A DNA stretch of 64,000 nt from Haliscomenobacter sp. (GTDB taxonomy: Bacteria > Bacteroidota > Bacteroidia > Chitinophagales > Saprospiraceae), in assembly GCA_016713275.1 (NCBI GenBank), contig JADJPL010000001.1, positions 803,001 to 867,000 on the forward strand, written 5' to 3'. The notes beneath the pieces are model-generated. The model ran no database searches. It was not told where the DNA came from and saw only the letters and a program-made list of their open reading frames with translations. Positions 1-8,559 of the stretch are shown one piece after another (position 1 is the stretch's first letter; each line of letters starts with the position of its first letter). The translations under genes and the position numbers were made by a program.

Positions 1-594
1 CTGCGCTGGAGGTATGGCCTTTCCAATGTGGACTTGGCAGGAAAAACGGGCACTACCCAAAACCAGTCCGACGGCTGGTTTATTGGCATTACGCCTCGCC
101 TGGTTGCCGGCGCTTGGGTCGGCGCCGAATCTCCGTCGGTGCATTTCCGCTCCCTGGCCAATGGGCAGGGCGCCAATACCGCGCTTCCGATTTTCGGCGG
201 GTTTATGCGCCGGGTTTATAACGACCGGCGATACCAATCCTGGAAAAATGCCCGGTTTGCTCCTTTGCCCGACAGCGTCGCGGCAGCCATGGCTTGCCCT
301 CCTTTTGTCCATCCGGACTCGACCGGCTACGATTCCCTTTTCCAGAATATGGGCGATATCCAGTTTTTCCAAATGCTTCAGGCCGAACTTAACGGCGAGG
401 AACAGAAGGAATTCCCGGTGCGCCTTCGCCCTCAAAGGCCCAACGAGCCGGACAGCCTGTACCTCAACCGAATGATCCGGTTTAATGAACGGGTACAGGA
501 CCGGGAGAAACGGAAAGAGGAGTGGAGCAAGATCCTTTTTGGAAAAAATGAGGAAGCACCTCCCAAAAAGAATAACGAACCAGAACGCAACTAA
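1..594 (+). CDS. Class A penicillin-binding protein (PBP1A-like), C-terminal part
   Basis: This is the last 197 residues of a protein whose start lies before the window; the frame is open from base 1. It carries the KTGTT box (residues 15-19), the third active-site motif of serine transpeptidases, then the SDGWFIG and AGAWVGAE stretches typical of class A PBPs. The tail after about residue 120 is charged and rich in Glu, Lys and Arg, as is common in PBP1A proteins. The family polymerises and cross-links peptidoglycan from the outer face of the inner membrane. The Ser-x-x-Lys and SxN motifs and the glycosyltransferase domain are outside the window, so the bifunctional assignment is inferred from the shape of the C-terminal part. 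Confidence 0.85.
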   Translation: MRWRYGLSNVDLAGKTGTTQNQSDGWFIGITPRLVAGAWVGAESPSVHFRSLANGQGANTALPIFGGFMRRVYNDRRYQSWKNARFAPLPDSVAAAMACPPFVHPDSTGYDSLFQNMGDIQFFQMLQAELNGEEQKEFPVRLRPQRPNEPDSLYLNRMIRFNERVQDREKRKEEWSKILFGKNEEAPPKKNNEPERN

Positions 595-598
595 CCGC

Positions 599-1387
599 CT
601 ACGGGTTGAATTTTTTCCGGATAAACGCCAACGCCAGGGCGTTTGCTTCCTCAGCCGCTTTGCGGTTATATTTGGGACTGCTCGGATTGGCAAACGCATG
701 AGCAGCATGGAATTGATGGGTCTCCACCTGCTTTCTTGTTATTTTGGCTAATGTGTCCAGCCGCCCGGCTAACTCGGGAGTAACCCATTTATCTTTCTTT
801 CCAAAAATCCCAAGCACGTCTGCTTCCAACGGATTAAACTCTTCCACGTTTTGGTCTGCTACCCCGTAATACATGACGACGCCAAAGACCTGGTGATTGC
901 CCAGCACCCCCATGCGAAGCGCCCAATTGCCGCCCAAACCCCATCCCATGGAGACATATTCGGCCTTGGGGCCCGCATAACCAAAAACGCCATTGACGAT
1001 CGCTTCCCCCCGGAATGTGGTAAGGCCAGCCTTTAAACGCCCGGCTTCTTTCTCGCTAGATGCCAGTTTCCCGCCGTACATGTCCGGCGCCAGTACATTG
1101 ACCTTTTGGCCGAGGCTGTCGTACAACCGCTCTGCCTCCTTTTTGATCTGATCGTTCAGGCCCCACCATTCGTGAAACAAAACCAGATACTTCGCAGAAG
1201 GATCGCTGGTAAGCATCGCATAGCCTTGACCTCCTTTGGAATCTGGGGTAGAGAACTGAATAACCTGCCCCCGAGGCACATACCGTTCGACTTCCTCACC
1301 GGAAGACGCTCCGTCTTTATGACAAGCAGTAAGGAAAAGCAATCCGGTGCAAAGGCCCCAGCAAAAACCTATTTTGTTCATGACCAC
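599..1387 (-). CDS. Dienelactone hydrolase-family lipoprotein lacking the Cys nucleophile
   Basis: A 262-residue protein with a lipoprotein signal ending in LTAC (Cys22), so probably anchored in the envelope. It then follows the dienelactone hydrolase alpha/beta-hydrolase pattern: a VLFHEWWGLN strand and turn, a nucleophile elbow, a FGKKDKW segment with the expected acid and a HAAHAF segment with the expected histidine. The elbow reads GWGLGG where the family has GxCxGG, so Gly150 (codon at 938-940) replaces the catalytic cysteine. The other two triad residues seem kept. It may therefore be a binding protein or use different chemistry. The start could also be the Met two codons downstream. 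The gene diverges from the E1 gene and is convergent with the PBP gene, 4 bases apart. Confidence 0.8.
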   Translation of the reverse strand: MVMNKIGFCWGLCTGLLFLTACHKDGASSGEEVERYVPRGQVIQFSTPDSKGGQGYAMLTSDPSAKYLVLFHEWWGLNDQIKKEAERLYDSLGQKVNVLAPDMYGGKLASSEKEAGRLKAGLTTFRGEAIVNGVFGYAGPKAEYVSMGWGLGGNWALRMGVLGNHQVFGVVMYYGVADQNVEEFNPLEADVLGIFGKKDKWVTPELAGRLDTLAKITRKQVETHQFHAAHAFANPSSPKYNRKAAEEANALALAFIRKKFNP

Positions 1388-1470
1388 AAAATTTAGGACC
1401 CAAAATGCCAGAAAAAAAGCAAAATAAAGCGCTTTTGCCGGGAATGATTTTAAAGATGTGCAAAAGGCCC

Positions 1471-1478
1471 TAAATTTC
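1471..1478 (+). promoter_or_regulatory. Possible -7 element for the E1 gene
   Basis: TAAATTTC, a 7-of-8 match to the Bacteroidota TAnnTTTG element, with TTA 18 nt upstream (1450-1452). If used, the transcript would begin near 1485, after the ATG at 1458, which favours translation from the ATG at 1497. Confidence 0.3.
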
Positions 1479-1496
1479 GCTCAAATACCTACCGAT

Positions 1497-3500
1497 ATGC
1501 CAGCAACGCCTTTATCCCCAATGACGTTCGACCGCACCGGCTTGACCGATTCGCTTCTGGTCGGTCTTTACCGCGAATTGATTTTTCCCCGGATGATCGA
1601 AGAGAAGATGCTGATTTTGCTGCGGCAAGGGAGAATCAGCAAGTGGTTCTCAGGGATAGGGCAAGAGGGCATATCCGTTGGAGCGACCATGGCCCTGGAA
1701 CCAGATGAAATGGTATTCACCCTACATCGGAACCTGGGGGTATTCACCGCGCGCAAAATGCCTTTTGGCCGTTTGTTCGCCCAATGGCAGGGCAAAGCCG
1801 GTGGGTTTTCCAAGGGCAGGGAGCGTTCTTTCCACTTCGGATCGATGGAGCACCATATCGTGGGGATGATCTCCCACCTGGGCCCTCAGCTTGCTTTGGC
1901 CGATGGGGTTGGACTTGCGCATCAGTTGCGGCAGGAAAAAAAGATCGCCCTGGCCTTTTCCGGCGATGGCGGTACCAGCGAAGGCGATTTCCATGAGGCC
2001 TTAAATGTGGCTTCCGTGTGGCAATTGCCGGTCCTTTTTCTTATCGAGAACAACGGATACGGGTTATCCACTCCCGTGAACGAACAATACCGTTGCGAAT
2101 ATCTGGCCGACCGGGGCAGCGGGTACGGTATGCGTTCCCTCACCATTGATGGGAACAACGTGCTTGACGTTTACCGAACGGTTTCCAGGCTGGCAGCGGA
2201 AATGCGGGAAAACCCGCACCCCGTGCTGCTTGAGTGCATGACCTTCCGCATGCGCGGGCACGAAGAAGCTTCCGGAACCAAGTATGTTCCGAAAGACTTA
2301 ATGGAGGCATGGGCTGTAAAAGACCCGATTGCAACCTACGAACGCTACTTACTCGAGACCGGCGTTCTGACCGAAACCCGGATCGCTGAAACCCGGAAAG
2401 CGATCAAAAAGGAGATCGAATCCGGCATCCGGGAAGGCGAAGCGGCGGCTGAACCGCAAAACAGCGAAGCAGAAGAACTGGCCGACGTGTACGCTCCGTT
2501 CCAGCAGACGCTGACGCCGGCGCCTGTTAACGGGCCCACAACGGTTCGCCGGTTTGTCGATGCGGTTTCGGATGGGTTGCGCCAAGCCATGGAAACCCAC
2601 GACAACCTCGTGTTGATGGGACAGGATATCGCCGGGTATGGCGGCGTGTTTAAAGTGACGGAAGGGTTTGCCGGGCAGTTTGGCTACGGGCGGGTTCGCA
2701 ATACGCCTTTGTGCGAAAGCGCCATTGTCGGCACGGCTCTGGGTTTAAGCCTTCAGGGGTTTAAGGCGATGGTGGAAATGCAGTTTGCGGATTTCGTCAC
2801 CTGCGGCTTTAATCAGATTATCAACAACCTGGCTAAGTTACATTACCGCTGGGGCCAGCACGCGGATGTGGTGATCCGGATGCCAACCGGGGCAGGCACG
2901 GGCGCCGGGCCTTTTCACTCCCAAAGCAACGAAGCCTGGTTTTTTCATACGCCGGGGCTAAAAGTCCTGTATCCCTCCAATCCAGTAGATGCGAAGGGGC
3001 TGCTTCTCGCTGCGTTTGAGGACCCCAACCCGGTGCTTTATTTCGAGCACAAAGCCTTGTACCGCAGTGTGTCGGCGCCTGTTCCGGATGGATATTACAC
3101 CGTAGAACTAGGTAAGGCCCAGGTTGTGCGGTCCGGACAAGACCTCAGCATCATCACCTATGGCATGGGCGTTCAGTGGGCCGTTAAGACGGTAGAAGAG
3201 ATGGATCTCGATGCGGAAATCCTGGATCTGCGCACGTTGCTTCCCCTGGATTACGAAGCGCTGCGCGCAACCGCCCGGAAAACCGGAAAAGTTCTGGTGC
3301 TTCATGAAGATACGCTTACGGGAGGCATTGGGGCTGAAATTGCCGCGTTCCTGTCCGAGCACGAGTTTGAACATCTGGATGCCCCGGTTATGCGGGTTGC
3401 TTCCCTGGATACCCCGGTGCCGTTTTCCCGAAAGCTCGAAGACCAGTATTTGCCGGTCAGCCGGCTAAAAGAAAAATTAAAAACATTATTAAATTATTAA
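1497..3500 (+). CDS. Fused 2-oxoacid dehydrogenase E1 (alpha-beta), thiamine-dependent
   Basis: A 667-residue fusion of both E1 subunits of a branched-chain or pyruvate-type 2-oxoacid dehydrogenase, which decarboxylates the 2-oxoacid and passes the acyl group to the lipoyl E2. The alpha half (about 1-345) has the thiamine diphosphate motif GDGG at about residue 155, ending in IENNGYG. The beta half (about 350-667) has the transketolase-like core (LVLMGQDIAGYGGVF, GAGPFHSQSNE) and the C-terminal domain (LRTLLPLD). Fused E1 proteins of this size are usual in Bacteroidota. The frame is open from an ATG at 1458, but the ATG at 1497 fits the family N-terminus better. Substrate choice cannot be read from sequence; E2 and E3 are not in the window. 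Confidence 0.88.
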   Translation: MPATPLSPMTFDRTGLTDSLLVGLYRELIFPRMIEEKMLILLRQGRISKWFSGIGQEGISVGATMALEPDEMVFTLHRNLGVFTARKMPFGRLFAQWQGKAGGFSKGRERSFHFGSMEHHIVGMISHLGPQLALADGVGLAHQLRQEKKIALAFSGDGGTSEGDFHEALNVASVWQLPVLFLIENNGYGLSTPVNEQYRCEYLADRGSGYGMRSLTIDGNNVLDVYRTVSRLAAEMRENPHPVLLECMTFRMRGHEEASGTKYVPKDLMEAWAVKDPIATYERYLLETGVLTETRIAETRKAIKKEIESGIREGEAAAEPQNSEAEELADVYAPFQQTLTPAPVNGPTTVRRFVDAVSDGLRQAMETHDNLVLMGQDIAGYGGVFKVTEGFAGQFGYGRVRNTPLCESAIVGTALGLSLQGFKAMVEMQFADFVTCGFNQIINNLAKLHYRWGQHADVVIRMPTGAGTGAGPFHSQSNEAWFFHTPGLKVLYPSNPVDAKGLLLAAFEDPNPVLYFEHKALYRSVSAPVPDGYYTVELGKAQVVRSGQDLSIITYGMGVQWAVKTVEEMDLDAEILDLRTLLPLDYEALRATARKTGKVLVLHEDTLTGGIGAEIAAFLSEHEFEHLDAPVMRVASLDTPVPFSRKLEDQYLPVSRLKEKLKTLLNY

Positions 3501-3543
3501 TCAGTCAATTACGAATTAAATTTTATCTATTATAAAAAATAGA

Positions 3544-3572
3544 TTGCTCCCTTTTCAGTTTTTCTATTTTTG
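3544..3572 (+). promoter_or_regulatory. Bacteroidota-type promoter upstream of the DUF5606 gene
   Basis: TTG at 3544-3546, an 18-nt spacer, then TATTTTTG at 3565-3572, matching the TTG/TAnnTTTG primary sigma consensus of Bacteroidota. The predicted start is near 3579, giving a leader of about 130 nt. A second match, TACCTTTG, lies at 3678-3685 without a clear -33 element and could drive a short-leader transcript. Confidence 0.55.
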
Positions 3573-3605
3573 TAATTGAAGCATTTGAGAAACTACATGC
3601 CAAAC

Positions 3606-3637
3606 TACCAACCAGGTTTCCCTCTCTGGTGTTGGTA
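3606..3637 (+). other. Stem-loop in the leader of the DUF5606 gene
   Basis: TACCAACCAG (3606-3615) can pair with CTGGTGTTGGTA (3626-3637), a 10-bp stem with a two-base bulge and a 10-nt loop. It lies between the promoter at 3544 and the start codon at 3710. There is no U-tract, so it does not look like a terminator. It may be a leader structure; no known riboswitch was recognised. Confidence 0.35.
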
Positions 3638-3709
3638 ATCCCTTTTGTTTAGCGGCTGTTCTATCCACATTTGTTATTACCTTTGCGGGTGCAAAATGTA
3701 ATAACTACT

Positions 3710-4129
3710 ATGGATTTGGAAAAATTTGTCGCTGTAAGCGGCATGTCTGGGCTTTTCAAGCTGGTGGCTAACCGCAACAACGGGCTGATTCTGGAGGATT
3801 TAAACAACGGCAAACGGAAGTTTGTCCCTTCGAGAGGTAATCAGTTCACTCCTTTGGCATCTATCGGGATTTTCACCAACGACGGAGAAACCGCCGAGTT
3901 GAAAGCGGTTTTTAAAAGCATGGCCGACAAACAGGAAGCGGTCCCTTTGATCGATCCAGGTTCGCCGGCAGAAGAACTTCACCGCTATTTTTTAGAAATT
4001 TTACCCGAATACGACCGGGACAAGGTGCATACTGGTGACATCAAGAAGGTCATTAGATGGTTCTCCTTCCTTCAGGAGCGTGATTTGCTGAATGAGCCGG
4101 CAGAAGCCGGCAGCGAGGAGGAGGAATAA
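3710..4129 (+). CDS. DUF5606 domain protein
   Basis: A 139-residue protein starting MDLEKFVAVSGMSGLFKLV, which I recognise as the DUF5606 family of Bacteroidota. The first 60 residues look like a small beta domain (VANRNNGLILEDL, KRKFVPSRG, FTPLASIGIFT); the rest is helical with an acidic tail. The family's function is not known to me. There is no signal peptide, so it is probably cytoplasmic. The frame extends upstream to a TTG at 3671, but a promoter element overlaps that stretch and the ATG at 3710 gives the family N-terminus. Confidence 0.8.
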   Translation: MDLEKFVAVSGMSGLFKLVANRNNGLILEDLNNGKRKFVPSRGNQFTPLASIGIFTNDGETAELKAVFKSMADKQEAVPLIDPGSPAEELHRYFLEILPEYDRDKVHTGDIKKVIRWFSFLQERDLLNEPAEAGSEEEE

Positions 4130-4220
4130 CCGGCCGGGTCGTCTGCTTTGTCAATAAGCCTTTGAAGGGGCGGCCTGCCGCCAGCAAAGGGAGTTTTTAT
4201 AGGTAACCTCAATCTGTGCT

Positions 4221-6005
4221 ATGACCAAAGCAGACGTAGCGCTGGCCGGGACGAATGGTTTTCTTCCTTCCGATCTCCGCATGGAGCAATGGGAAGATAT
4301 TTGTCCGTATTTTCAGGAGTTGCACGAACGGGAGATCGCTGATAAAGCGGATCTCCGGCAATGGATCCTGGATAAAAGCGAGTTGGATGCATTCCTCAGC
4401 GAGGCATTCTCCTGGCGGTATATCTTGCTTTCTTTGAATAGCGGAGACCAGCAGGCAGTGGAAAACTACCACTATGCCGTCCAGCATATTTTTCCTCGCA
4501 TGGCTTCCTTTGAGCAGAAGTTAAACCAGCGCCTGGTGCATTCTGCCTTTTTGGACCATATTCGTTCTTCCCAATATACGACCTACCTCCGGCTGGTTAA
4601 AAACGCGGTCCAGTTGTTCTGCGAAGAGAATGTGCCTATCCAAACCGAGATCCAGCTTCAAACCAAAGAGTACGGACGAATTTTCTCCCAAATGACCATT
4701 GGCGTGGACGGCAAGCAAATGACGCTTCAGAAAGCCAGCGTGTTATTGGAAGAGCCCGACCGGGACCGCCGCCAGCAGGTCTATACCAAAATCAATGAGC
4801 GCATCCTGCAGGATACCCCGGCTCTGGAAAGCCTGTTTGACGAGCTGGTTCGGCGGCGCAACCAGATCGCGCGCAACGCCGGATTTGAAAACTTTCGGGA
4901 TTATGCTTTCCGCCTGTTAAACCGGTTCGATTACCAGCCCGAGGATTGTATCCTGCTCCACCAATCTATTGCGCACGAGATCCTTCCCATTCTGGACGAA
5001 CTCAATATGGCCCGCAAAGAGCAACTGGAGCTCGACCAGCTCCGGCCCTGGGATCTGAACATTGACGCCAGCGGAGACGGGCCGCTTCATCCGTTTACCG
5101 ATGCGGCGGACTTGTTGAGCAAAGGCATCGAATGCCTCTCGAAAATCCATCCGGATTTTGGCCGGATCATTTCCCTGATGCGCGAAAGGCGGATGCTGGA
5201 CCTGGAGTCGAGGCCAGGGAAGAAGCCAGGTGGCTACAATATGCCGCTTCAATTGACGAAACTTCCGTTCATTTTCATGAATGCTACCCAGACTCTCTAC
5301 GACCTGCGCACCCTGATGCACGAGAGCGGCCATGCCATTCATTTTTATCTGACGCGCAACCTGGAGCTGATCTCTTCCCGCCGCTTCCCTTCCGAAGTTT
5401 CCGAATTAGCCGCCATGACCATGGAATTGCTATCCATGGATCATTGGCACATCTTTTTCCCCAATGAAGCCAGTCTGATCCGGGCTCGGATCAATCAGCT
5501 GGAAAACGTGCTGAAGGTGCTCCCCTGGATCGCTACCATCGACCAATTCCAGCACTGGGTGTACACGCATCCCCAACACACCCGGGAAGAGCGCAAAGCC
5601 GAATGGCTGGCAATCTTGAACCGTTTTTCCTCCAACGTAGTCGACTACAGCGGGTTGGAGCGCTATATGGAATTCCTGTGGCACAAACAACTGCATATTT
5701 TCGAGGCGCCGTTTTATTACATCGAATATGGGATCGCCCAGCTTGGCGCCATTGCGATTTGGAAGCGCTATCGGGAAACTCCTGCGGAAGCCGTCAAAGA
5801 TTACGTCCGTGCCCTTAAGCTCGGCCATACCTGTTCCATCGGGGCGATCTATCAGGCTGCCGGAATCGAATTCCGATTCGATCAGGAGTACATTGCAGAG
5901 CTGGCCCGGTTCGTTCGCGAAGAGATTCGGTCGTTAATCGATCAATTGAACGCCGTACACAGAAATAACGCCTCCTCTTCGGTGAGGGGAAATACAGCCG
6001 CGTAA
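4221..6005 (+). CDS. M3-family oligoendopeptidase
   Basis: A 594-residue zinc metallopeptidase of the M3 (PepF/thimet oligopeptidase) family, which cuts short peptides in the cytoplasm. The zinc site HESGH begins at His367 (LMHESGHAIHF), and the third ligand is expected in the SEVSELAAMTMELL segment about 25 residues later. The length fits M3B oligoendopeptidases, and no signal peptide is present. It stands alone on the + strand, 90 nt after the DUF5606 gene and 32 nt before the glycosyltransferase gene. Confidence 0.9.
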   Translation: MTKADVALAGTNGFLPSDLRMEQWEDICPYFQELHEREIADKADLRQWILDKSELDAFLSEAFSWRYILLSLNSGDQQAVENYHYAVQHIFPRMASFEQKLNQRLVHSAFLDHIRSSQYTTYLRLVKNAVQLFCEENVPIQTEIQLQTKEYGRIFSQMTIGVDGKQMTLQKASVLLEEPDRDRRQQVYTKINERILQDTPALESLFDELVRRRNQIARNAGFENFRDYAFRLLNRFDYQPEDCILLHQSIAHEILPILDELNMARKEQLELDQLRPWDLNIDASGDGPLHPFTDAADLLSKGIECLSKIHPDFGRIISLMRERRMLDLESRPGKKPGGYNMPLQLTKLPFIFMNATQTLYDLRTLMHESGHAIHFYLTRNLELISSRRFPSEVSELAAMTMELLSMDHWHIFFPNEASLIRARINQLENVLKVLPWIATIDQFQHWVYTHPQHTREERKAEWLAILNRFSSNVVDYSGLERYMEFLWHKQLHIFEAPFYYIEYGIAQLGAIAIWKRYRETPAEAVKDYVRALKLGHTCSIGAIYQAAGIEFRFDQEYIAELARFVREEIRSLIDQLNAVHRNNASSSVRGNTAA

Positions 6006-6013
6006 TATTTTGC

Positions 6014-6021
6014 TATTTTTG
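6014..6021 (+). promoter_or_regulatory. -7 element before the glycosyltransferase gene
   Basis: TATTTTTG, a full match to TAnnTTTG, lies between the M3 peptidase stop (6005) and the next start (6038). No clear TTG was found 18-20 nt upstream, so it is only a candidate. Confidence 0.35.
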
Positions 6022-6037
6022 CCGAAAATTTCCCGGA

Positions 6038-6790
6038 ATGGTGAACGGCAAAAAAGTAGTGGTGGTGCTCCCGGCATACAACGCAGCGCTAACCCTAGAA
6101 AAAACCTATCAAGAGATTCCTTCAGATCTTGTCGACGAGATTATTCTCTGCGACGACGCCAGCAAAGACAATACTACCGAGCTGGCTCGCCGTATCGGAA
6201 TCCGTCATGTGATTACGCACGAGCGCAACCAGGGATACGGCGGAAACCAGAAATCCTTGTACAAAAAAGCGCTCGATCTGGGCGCCGACATCGTGATCAT
6301 GCTGCATCCCGACTACCAATACACCCCCAAGCTCATCGCCCCTATGGCCTATATTATCGGAGAGGGCTTATATCCGGTGGTGCTGGGGTCCCGCATCCTG
6401 GGGAAGGGGGCGCTATCCGGAGGAATGCCTTTCTATAAATACGTCGCCAACCGGTTTCTTACCTTTACCCAGAACGTGCTGGTGCGATACAAACTCTCGG
6501 AATACCACACCGGGTACCGGGCCTTTAGCAGGGAGGTGTTGGAAACCATAGACTTTGAAAACAATTCCGACGATTTCGTTTTCGATAACGAGATGCTATC
6601 CCAAATTATTTACGCCGGTTTCCATATCGCGGAAGTGACCTGCCCCACGAAGTACTTTGAGGAGGCATCTTCTATTAACTTCCGCCGCAGCGTGAAGTAC
6701 GGCATGGGCGTGTTGCGGGTGTCGCTGATGCACCTGATGCAGCGTTGGGGGCTTGCCCAATTCCCCATGTACCGCCGGAAGCCGCTATAG
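6038..6790 (+). CDS. GT2-family glycosyltransferase
   Basis: A 250-residue GT-A fold transferase. It opens with a nucleotide-binding strand (VVVVLPAYNAALTL), has EIILCDDASKDNT, and a HPDYQYTP segment at the place of the metal-binding DxD. No C-terminal membrane segments are seen, so it resembles the dolichyl-phosphate mannose synthase-like catalytic unit rather than polymerising GT2 enzymes. It probably moves a sugar from a nucleotide donor to a lipid or glycan; donor and acceptor cannot be told. Its 3' end overlaps the end of nadB on the other strand by 6 nt. Confidence 0.85.
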   Translation: MVNGKKVVVVLPAYNAALTLEKTYQEIPSDLVDEIILCDDASKDNTTELARRIGIRHVITHERNQGYGGNQKSLYKKALDLGADIVIMLHPDYQYTPKLIAPMAYIIGEGLYPVVLGSRILGKGALSGGMPFYKYVANRFLTFTQNVLVRYKLSEYHTGYRAFSREVLETIDFENNSDDFVFDNEMLSQIIYAGFHIAEVTCPTKYFEEASSINFRRSVKYGMGVLRVSLMHLMQRWGLAQFPMYRRKPL

Positions 6791-8386
6791 GATGATGGTC
6801 TGAATAAATTCCTGTTTGCCCGGAAAATCGGTGGTGTAGTGCAGTCCCCGGCTCTCCCGGCGCATGCTTGCAGAGCGCGTAATCAGGTATCCAATGGTGA
6901 TCAGGTTGCGCAGCTCGCACAGTTGCGGGCTGATGGTGGTGGTGTTATACAGCTCCTCCGTCTCGTGGTAGAGCAGGGCGAGCCGGTCAAGGGCCCGTTT
7001 CAGACGTACGTTGGATCGTACGATTCCCACGTAACTGCTCATGACTTCCTTCAGTTCTTTTAAACTTTGCGTGATGAGCACCATTTCCTTCGGGTCGGTG
7101 GTGCCGCTGGCGTTCCACTCCGGTATGCCGCTTTGGATGGAATACTGATCAATAGTCTGGAGGCATTGATCGGCAATGCGCTTGGCGAACACCAGAGCTT
7201 CGAGCAGGGAATTGGAAGCCAGGCGGTTGGCGCCGTGCAGGCCGGTGCTGGTGCATTCTCCAACGGCGTACAGGCGGTTGATAGACGTGCGCCCGTGCAC
7301 GTCGGATTTTATTCCGCCACATAAATAGTGGCAGGCAGGGACCACGGGGATCATGTCTTTAGCTGGATCGATGCCAATGCTCAGGCATTTATCGTGAATG
7401 GTTGGAAAATGAGCGACAAAGTCCTTCATGTCCAGATGGCGGCAATCCAGGAACATACATTCTTCTCCGCGGAGTTTCATTTCGTTGTCGATGGCGCGCG
7501 CGACGATGTCGCGCGGGGCCAGAGAGCCCCGGCGGTCGTATTTGCCCATGAACTCGTCTCCTTCGCGGGATTTCAGAATGCCTCCGAAGCCGCGTACAGC
7601 TTCCGAAACCAGAAACACGGGGTTTTCCCCGCCGGGATGGAATAAGGCCGTGGGGTGGAACTGGACAAATTCCATGTTTTCGGTCCAGCCTTTGGCGCGG
7701 TAGACCATCGCTATACCGTCTCCGGATGCGATGACGGGGTTGGTCGTCGCCCGGTATACTTGCCCGGCGCCGCCAGTGGCCAGGATGGTCGTGCGGGCCA
7801 GGTAGGTTTCGATCTCTCCGGTTCGTTTGTTAAGTACATACGCGCCGTAGCATTCGATGTCGGGCATGAGCCGGGTGACGGCGTACCCCAGGTGGTGTTG
7901 AGTGATCAGATCAACGGCAAAATAGTGTTCGTGCACCTCAATGTTAGGGATTTGCCCCGCTTTTTCGGTCAGGGTCCGCTGGATCTCCCATCCGGTGAGG
8001 TCTTTGTAATGCAGGATGCGGTTCTCGGAGTGCCCTCCTTCCCTTCCCAGGTCGTAATGGTTGTCTTTCTTTTTGTCGAACCGTGCGCCCCAACTAATGA
8101 TATCCCGAACGCGGTCGGGGCCTTCGGTAACTACAATATCCACCACGTCCAGATCGCAGAGGCCGTCTCCGGCGTCCAGGGTGTCTTCCCGGTGTTTGCC
8201 GTAGGAGTCGACCTGCTCGTCCCACACGGCAGCCACCCCGCCCTGGGCATAACGGGTATTGCTTTCTCCCTCAATGGTTTTGGTCAGAACGGTTACCTTA
8301 AGGTCCGGGCGTGCTTCGGCCATTTTGATCGCTGTAGTAAGGCCGCCGATTCCGGAGCCGATGATGAGGATGTCGGTTTGTATCAT
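6785..8386 (-). CDS. nadB: L-aspartate oxidase
   Basis: A 533-residue flavoprotein that oxidises L-aspartate to iminoaspartate, the first step of de novo NAD synthesis. The N-terminal FAD fold is clear (IIGSGIGGLTTAIKMA), followed by the NTRYAQGGVAAV segment and the fumarate reductase-like substrate domain (QFHPTALFHPG, SEAVRGFGG, CHYLCGGI). The frame stays open upstream to 8761, but that stretch is translation of a 9-bp repeat array (His-Pro-Leu type repeats). The ATG at 8386 gives the proper start MIQTDILIIGSG and the usual family length. nadC lies at 27.6 kb; no nadA is in the window. Confidence 0.93.
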   Translation of the reverse strand: MIQTDILIIGSGIGGLTTAIKMAEARPDLKVTVLTKTIEGESNTRYAQGGVAAVWDEQVDSYGKHREDTLDAGDGLCDLDVVDIVVTEGPDRVRDIISWGARFDKKKDNHYDLGREGGHSENRILHYKDLTGWEIQRTLTEKAGQIPNIEVHEHYFAVDLITQHHLGYAVTRLMPDIECYGAYVLNKRTGEIETYLARTTILATGGAGQVYRATTNPVIASGDGIAMVYRAKGWTENMEFVQFHPTALFHPGGENPVFLVSEAVRGFGGILKSREGDEFMGKYDRRGSLAPRDIVARAIDNEMKLRGEECMFLDCRHLDMKDFVAHFPTIHDKCLSIGIDPAKDMIPVVPACHYLCGGIKSDVHGRTSINRLYAVGECTSTGLHGANRLASNSLLEALVFAKRIADQCLQTIDQYSIQSGIPEWNASGTTDPKEMVLITQSLKELKEVMSSYVGIVRSNVRLKRALDRLALLYHETEELYNTTTISPQLCELRNLITIGYLITRSASMRRESRGLHYTTDFPGKQEFIQTIIL

Positions 8387-8397
8387 CGTTTGTTGTT

Positions 8398-8552
8398 GAG
8401 GAGATAGAGGATGTATAGGATGTAAAGGAGGTAAAGGATGTAAGGGATGTAAAGGATGTAAAGGATGTGGAAGATGTAAGGGATGTAAAGTTGGCGATGA
8501 GGAAAGTCCTCTACATCTTCTACATCCTCTACATCCTCTAATACATCCTTTA
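8398..8552. repeat. 9-bp GGATG array 1, with an inverted second half
   Basis: From about 8407 to 8490 the + strand has roughly nine copies of a 9-bp unit of type AAGGATGTA (seven keep GGATG exactly). After a gap of about 16 bp, 8507-8550 carries about four copies of the same unit in the opposite orientation (CTACATCCT type). The two halves can pair into a long imperfect hairpin or cruciform. The array sits directly upstream of the nadB start codon. Related arrays lie at 44380-44507 and 62354-62493. No spacers separate the units, so it is not a CRISPR. Confidence 0.85.
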
Positions 8553-8559
8553 AAAAGGA

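Noticed and set aside
1458..1496. Upstream ATG of the E1 gene
   Set aside because: It adds 13 residues not typical of the family and lies before a possible promoter; the later ATG is preferred, though not certain.
4160..4185. GGCGGCCTGCCGCC palindrome before the M3 peptidase gene as a terminator
   Set aside because: The loop would be only two bases and no U-run follows; pairing in RNA would be short.
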